Shown here piece by piece: positions 22,912-26,585 of a stretch of 26,585 nucleotides of DNA. Position numbers and translations under genes: made by a program. The notes under the pieces were generated by a model that was not told where the DNA came from, searched no databases, and saw nothing but the letters and a program-made list of their open reading frames with translations. Within the stretch, counting starts at the first letter, position 1. Every line of letters begins with the position of its first letter. Origin of the DNA: Pseudomonadota bacterium (GTDB lineage: Bacteria > Pseudomonadota > Alphaproteobacteria > SMXQ01); NCBI GenBank assembly GCA_022562375.1, contig JADFPK010000001.1:1-26585 (forward strand), in the 5' to 3' direction.

Positions 22912-24069
22912 ATGACTGAAACAGTCGTCCAGGCGGGGATCGCCCCGGACCTGGGAGGTGAGAGCATCGTCGACAAGATCGCCAAGGTCGAAGCTTTCTG
23001 CGTCGAGTTGCCCTATCGCGGCCAGGTCAATTTCCGCGCGGTCAGCGAATCCAAGGGGCAATACGTCCTCTTGAGGCTGACCACCCATGACGGCGCCGAG
23101 GGCATCTCCGAATCGGTGGCGCGGCTACGCCAGAACGGCGAGGACGCCCGGGCGCTGGCCTACGACATCGACACCTTCTTCGCCCCCCTGCTCGCGGGCG
23201 CCGATCCGCTGGCGCACAACCATATCCTCGCCGAAATCGGGCGGATCAAGGGCTGCCGGTCGGCCAAGGCGCTGATCGACGTCGCCCTTTGGGACCTCAA
23301 GGGGAAGCTCCTGGGCCAGCCGGTCTGGCGGCTGTTGGGAGGCGGTCCGGTCAAGCCGGTGCCGCTGACCTGGATCGTCCATGGCGACAGTACCGAAGCG
23401 ATGGTCGAGCAGGCCTGCCGCATGGTAGAGGAACGCGGCTTCAAGGCGCTCAAGCTCAAGACCTGGAAGCGTTCGGTGGACGACGTCGTCATGGTGCGGG
23501 AGGTGCGAAAGGCCATGGGCGACGACATCATGATCTATGTCGACGCCAACGGCACCTATCTCGAGACCGAGGCCAGGACCATCCTTGGCCGGCTCGATGA
23601 ATACAACATCGCCTTCATCGAGGAGCCCTGCAGCTTCCCGGACCCCCGGCGCATGGCGGCGATGGCGGCGGCCCTTCCCGTCGCCCTGTTGGGCGATCAG
23701 ACCTGCGAGAGCCTGGAGGCGGTGAACCATCTGGTGTCGATCCACGCCGTCGGCGCCGTCAGCGTCAAGCCGCGGCGCACCGGGATCACGGAATCGCTCA
23801 AGATCATCGCGCTCTGCGAGGCCGCCGGCCTGCCGGTGGTCATCGGCACCGGTTCGGAATCGCCCATCGGCACGATGTCGCGGATCCATCTGCACACGGC
23901 GATGCCGTGGCTCCACCCCTGGCCGACCGAGATGCATTTCTTCGAGAAGCTGGCCGACGACGTCGCCGCCGGCGAGTTCCCGTTGAAGGACGGCATGATC
24001 ACGCCGACGGATGCGCCCGGCTTCGGCGTCGCCCTCGATATGGCGAAGATCAAGAAATACGCGATCTAG
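22912..24069 (+). CDS. Enolase-superfamily enzyme (mandelate racemase/MLE family), copy 2
   Basis: The 385-residue protein has the complete MLE-type active site: KLK at 181-183, Asp211 (YVDANGT), Glu237 (FIEEPC), Asp262 (LGDQ) and Lys286 (SVKPRRTG). A GTGSESPIG loop follows in the last barrel strands. It is only distantly related to copy 1 and has a 20-residue N-terminal extension. The substrate is a carboxylate; the reaction could be cycloisomerisation, racemisation or dehydration. AGGGAGGG (22896-22903) is better spaced for ATG 22912 than for ATG 22906. It ends the permease 2/racemase-fold group, so it probably acts on the acid taken up by permease 2. Confidence 0.88.
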   Translation: MTETVVQAGIAPDLGGESIVDKIAKVEAFCVELPYRGQVNFRAVSESKGQYVLLRLTTHDGAEGISESVARLRQNGEDARALAYDIDTFFAPLLAGADPLAHNHILAEIGRIKGCRSAKALIDVALWDLKGKLLGQPVWRLLGGGPVKPVPLTWIVHGDSTEAMVEQACRMVEERGFKALKLKTWKRSVDDVVMVREVRKAMGDDIMIYVDANGTYLETEARTILGRLDEYNIAFIEEPCSFPDPRRMAAMAAALPVALLGDQTCESLEAVNHLVSIHAVGAVSVKPRRTGITESLKIIALCEAAGLPVVIGTGSESPIGTMSRIHLHTAMPWLHPWPTEMHFFEKLADDVAAGEFPLKDGMITPTDAPGFGVALDMAKIKKYAI

Positions 24070-24159
24070 AGCGATACTTGGGTGATAGGGTTCAATTTGA
24101 TGGGCGCAAATCGGCTCATTCGGCCAGGCGCGGCGCGCGGCGCGATGTGGATCATCCAC

Positions 24160-24191
24160 CCTCCGCAGCGGCGCCGCCGCTGCCGCGGAGG
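24160..24191 (+). terminator. Long GC hairpin after the enolase-superfamily gene
   Basis: CCTCCGC (24160-24166) with GCGGAGG (24185-24191), and AGCGGC (24167-24172) with GCCGCT (24176-24181), build a 13-bp stem with a 3-base bulge. There is no T tract, so this is a possible but unproven end of the upstream transcript. The rest of 24070-24254 shows nothing else clear. Confidence 0.4.
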
Positions 24192-24254
24192 ACGGGTCGG
24201 GCAAGCGTTGAAGCGCCGCCGCCGGGCGCCCCGCCAACCGGGAGGGCGCGGTTG

Positions 24255-24989
24255 ATGGCGGCGCCCTCCATCTGTCCCGCCTGCGAGGCGGCGGGCGCCC
24301 GTCATTTCATCACCCACCAGGGCATGGAGCTGCTCGAATGCGTCTCCTGCCGGCTGGTCTTCATGGCCGAGATGCCCTCGGGGCTTGACCTCGAGGGCAT
24401 CTATATCGAACCCGGCGAGAGCGGTCTCGCGGCGGTGCACGCCAAGGCGGCGTCGAAGATGCGCCGGTTGCGCCGCCGCGCCCGCGCCCTTGCCCGCTAC
24501 GCCCAGGGCCCGGGCCGGTTCCTCGATGTCGGCGCCGACGCCGGCTTCATGACCGAGGCGATGCGCGAGTTGGGCTTCGAGGCCCACGGCGTCGAGCCCC
24601 ACCCGGCGGCGGTCGCCTACGCGCGCGAGCACTATCCGAAGAACAGCTATCACCAGACCTTCATGGAGGCGTTCGAACCGGCGGGCCTCACCTTCGGCGC
24701 GGTCTACTGCTCGGAAGTGATCGAGCATTCGCCCGACATCAACGCCTTCATCATCGCCATCCGCCGGGTGATGGAGCCTGGCGCCGTGCTCTATCTGACG
24801 ACGCCCGACATCGGCCACTGGCGCCGGCCCCGCGAGCTTGACCGCTGGGACGCCTTCAAGCCGCCGGCCCATTGCGTCTACTTCAACCCCGGCGCCCTTG
24901 TTCGCTTCCTCGAGAGGCACGGCTTTCGCATCCTGCGCCGCCGGATCGCCTTCAAGCCCGGCATCAAGCTGATCGCCGCCAGGGCCTGA
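24255..24989 (+). CDS. Class I SAM methyltransferase with N-terminal zinc ribbon
   Basis: The 244-residue protein begins with a four-cysteine zinc ribbon (Cys7, Cys10, Cys29, Cys32: CPAC...CVSC) and then a Rossmann methyltransferase domain. SAM motif I is FLDVGADAG (89-97), the acidic ribose contact is HGVEPHP, and CSEVIEHSPD is the motif IV region. This layout is common in methyltransferases working on sugars or O-antigen and other cell-surface polymers; the acceptor is unknown. GGGAGGG (24240-24246) precedes ATG 24255. It starts a plus-strand group of three methyltransferase-type genes unrelated to the transport cluster. Confidence 0.85.
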   Translation: MAAPSICPACEAAGARHFITHQGMELLECVSCRLVFMAEMPSGLDLEGIYIEPGESGLAAVHAKAASKMRRLRRRARALARYAQGPGRFLDVGADAGFMTEAMRELGFEAHGVEPHPAAVAYAREHYPKNSYHQTFMEAFEPAGLTFGAVYCSEVIEHSPDINAFIIAIRRVMEPGAVLYLTTPDIGHWRRPRELDRWDAFKPPAHCVYFNPGALVRFLERHGFRILRRRIAFKPGIKLIAARA

Positions 24990-25018
24990 GGGAGCGCGGG
25001 GCGAAGGGGGCGCGAGGG

Positions 25019-25843
25019 ATGAGCAAGACCATCGCCGGGATGATCGGGCGGTTCGCCGGCCTCGCCACCTGCTACATGTTGCCCCACCGCCGGGCGCTGG
25101 CCCTGGCGCTGGCGTCGGAAAGGCTGCAACAGGTCCGCGCGGTGCCGACGGCGAGGGGGGATCTGGTCCTCTGCTGCCCGACGGCGAGGGCCCTGCACGA
25201 TCCCTTGAACTTCGCCAAGGACGAGCCCGAGACCGTCGCCTGGATCGACGAATTCATCCGAGCCGGCGACGTCATGTGGGACATCGGCGCCAATATCGGC
25301 CTCTACGCCCTTTACGCGGCGCTGGGGCCGGGGGTCCGGGTGCTGGCCTTCGAGCCCGGCGCCGGGAGCTTCGCCGCGCTGATGCGAAACGTCGAGTCGA
25401 ACGCCATGGGCGATCGGGTAGCCGCCTATTGCCTGGCCTTCGATGAGGCGACCGGGCTCGATGTTCTGCACATGATGAACACCGGCGCCGGCCATTCGAT
25501 GCACGCCTTCGGGGCGGGCGGGGCCGCCGATTGGCCGACGGCGCCGGTCTTCTCCCAGCCGACGTTGGGCTTCACCATCGATGATTTCCGCCGCATCTTC
25601 GAAGCCGCCCCGCCCGATCACGTCAAGCTCGACGTCGACGGCAACGAGGCCAAGGTGATCCGCGGCGGGCGGGAGACTCTGGCCGGCGCCAAGACGGTGC
25701 TGGTGGAGATCGAGGACCGGGGCGGAGATGGGGCGCTCGGCGCGGCGGCGGCGCTGACCGAGTTGGGCTTCCGCGCGGCCGACGATTTCAACCAAGCCGG
25801 CGCGCGGAACCAACTGTTCCTCAACCCCGGGCGGGGGACATGA
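25019..25843 (+). CDS. FkbM family methyltransferase
   Basis: The 274-residue protein has the FkbM-type SAM-binding motif WDIGANIGLYA (87-97), the acidic FEPG (111-114), and the C-terminal VKLDVDGNEAKVIRGG signature of the family. FkbM proteins O-methylate sugars or polyketides. The start ATG 25019 has GCGAGGG before it and lies 29 bases after the previous stop; its stop overlaps the next start by four bases. Together with the neighbours it suggests decoration of a surface glycan or lipid. Confidence 0.87.
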   Translation: MSKTIAGMIGRFAGLATCYMLPHRRALALALASERLQQVRAVPTARGDLVLCCPTARALHDPLNFAKDEPETVAWIDEFIRAGDVMWDIGANIGLYALYAALGPGVRVLAFEPGAGSFAALMRNVESNAMGDRVAAYCLAFDEATGLDVLHMMNTGAGHSMHAFGAGGAADWPTAPVFSQPTLGFTIDDFRRIFEAAPPDHVKLDVDGNEAKVIRGGRETLAGAKTVLVEIEDRGGDGALGAAAALTELGFRAADDFNQAGARNQLFLNPGRGT

Positions 25844-26349
25844 ACGGCGGCGGGACAAATAACGGGGGCGGGGGCGGCACCGGCGGCGGCGGCAAGGACA
25901 CCGCCGGGGTGATCGCGCCGCCGCCGGTCATCTATCTGGCATTTTTGCTGATTGGCTTCGGCGCCGATTATCTTTGGCCGGTGGCGGTGCTGCCTCAGGG
26001 CCCGCGATACGCCGCCGGCGCGGCCGCCATCGCGCTGGGTTTGGTCCTCGGCCTCGCCGCCGTCCGCCAGTTCCGCCGCCACGAGACCCCCTTCAACCCC
26101 CATCAGCCGTCGACGGCGCTGATCACCGCCGGGCCGTACCGCTATTCGCGCAATCCCATCTATCTGGCGCTGAACCTCCTATACGCCGGCCTCGGCATCG
26201 CCGCCGACAACCCCTGGACCCTGGCGCTGCTCGTCCCGGCGCTTATCGTCATGCATTACGGCGTCATCATCCGCGAGGAGCGCTACCTGGAACGAAAGTT
26301 CCCCGACGCCTACCGCCGCTACAAATCCACCACCCGCCGCTGGCTGTGA
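25840..26349 (+). CDS. Isoprenylcysteine methyltransferase-like membrane protein
   Basis: The 169-residue integral membrane protein belongs to the bacterial ICMT/PEMT family. After a Gly-rich N-terminus (residues 3-18) come hydrophobic helices (30-45, 58-75, 108-121, 126-143). The C-terminal catalytic region has GPYRYSRNP (98-106), REERYLERKF (145-154) and a final YRRYKSTTRRWL. The family methylates lipid or membrane-linked acceptors using SAM; bacterial substrates are mostly unknown. It overlaps the FkbM gene by ATGA (25840-25843). A decayed partial copy of the same family lies at 13861-13999. Confidence 0.87.
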   Translation: MNGGGTNNGGGGGTGGGGKDTAGVIAPPPVIYLAFLLIGFGADYLWPVAVLPQGPRYAAGAAAIALGLVLGLAAVRQFRRHETPFNPHQPSTALITAGPYRYSRNPIYLALNLLYAGLGIAADNPWTLALLVPALIVMHYGVIIREERYLERKFPDAYRRYKSTTRRWL

Positions 26350-26442
26350 TCGGGGGGTGGGGTGGTTACAGTCGGTGACCGGTGGTATCCAGTCCATCCA
26401 CTGTGCTGAGAGCGTCTCCGTTTGTTCGAGCAGCACCCCCCA

Positions 26443-26585
26443 TCACCCCCCATCCATCTCCACCGTCTCGGCGACGAACAGGTCGGCGGCCGTCAGGAGG
26501 CGCGGGGACAGGTGCTGCTCGTGGGAGTAGCGGCACATGTCCTCGATCTCCTTGGCGTTCTCGGCCACCCCGTAGCTCCAGAAAT
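26443..26585 (-). CDS. 3' end of a 4,5-dihydroxyphthalate decarboxylase-like gene
   Basis: The last 46 or so codons of a gene that continues past the window are visible. The peptide FWSYGVAENAKEIEDMCRYS, then HEQHLSPRLLTAADLFVAET, ends VEMDGG before TGA. The pattern YG(I/V)xxN...RYSHEQ...LFAPE is that of the C-terminus of the 4,5-dihydroxyphthalate decarboxylase/binding-protein-like family as I know it. Only the tail can be judged. It would fit an aromatic-acid catabolic neighbourhood. Confidence 0.5.
   Translation of the reverse strand, partial: FWSYGVAENAKEIEDMCRYSHEQHLSPRLLTAADLFVAETVEMDGG

Overview
The window looks like the chromosome of a high-GC alphaproteobacterium, probably Rhodospirillales-like. 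The evidence is strong GCC/GGC/CTC codon preference, AGGGAGG-type ribosome binding sites, frequent ATGA stop/start overlaps, and gene types typical of carboxylic-acid and aromatic-acid catabolism. This placement is inferred from composition and gene content; there is no rRNA or complete tRNA to confirm it.

Layout. (a) 71-882, minus strand: a TacA/TacT-type toxin-antitoxin pair with a clear sigma-70 promoter and an overlapping palindrome. (b) 943-1331: non-coding. It holds the 3' part of a tRNA-Leu, from the anticodon loop to ACCA, with no 5' half. This looks like the right end (att copy) of a tRNA-integrated element that carries the toxin-antitoxin pair. (c) 1332-13800, plus strand: a catabolic and uptake cluster. 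It contains an enolase-superfamily enzyme, a thiolase-like protein lacking the nucleophilic cysteine with its DUF35 partner, a fused NDP-forming acyl-CoA synthetase, a complete ABC importer (binding protein, fused permease, ATPase), a second fused acyl-CoA synthetase, and a hydroxycinnamoyl-CoA hydratase-lyase-like enzyme. (d) 13861-14165: two pseudogene remnants joined end to end. (e) 14209-16110, plus: an Asp/Glu-racemase-fold protein without the catalytic cysteines and a second binding protein. (f) 19726-16172, minus: a MmgE/PrpD protein, a third binding protein with a strong terminator, and an alpha/beta hydrolase. (g) 20043-24069, plus: a second fused permease, a second cysteine-less racemase-fold protein and a second enolase-superfamily enzyme. 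(h) 24255-26349, plus: three methyltransferase-type genes. (i) 26443-26585, minus: the 3' end of a gene resembling 4,5-dihydroxyphthalate decarboxylase.

How it may work (inference). Three related periplasmic binding proteins, two related permeases and one ATPase suggest an importer family for several similar organic acids. The two acyl-CoA synthetases would make CoA thioesters. The hydratase-lyase, and perhaps the thiolase-like/DUF35 pair, would cleave C-C bonds in them. The enolase-superfamily, MmgE/PrpD and racemase-fold proteins would isomerise or dehydrate substrates. The synthetase plus hydratase-lyase pair (10628-13800) resembles the FerA/FerB route for ferulate-like acids, but the lyase differs at the positions that bind the phenol ring. 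No pathway regulator is encoded in the window.
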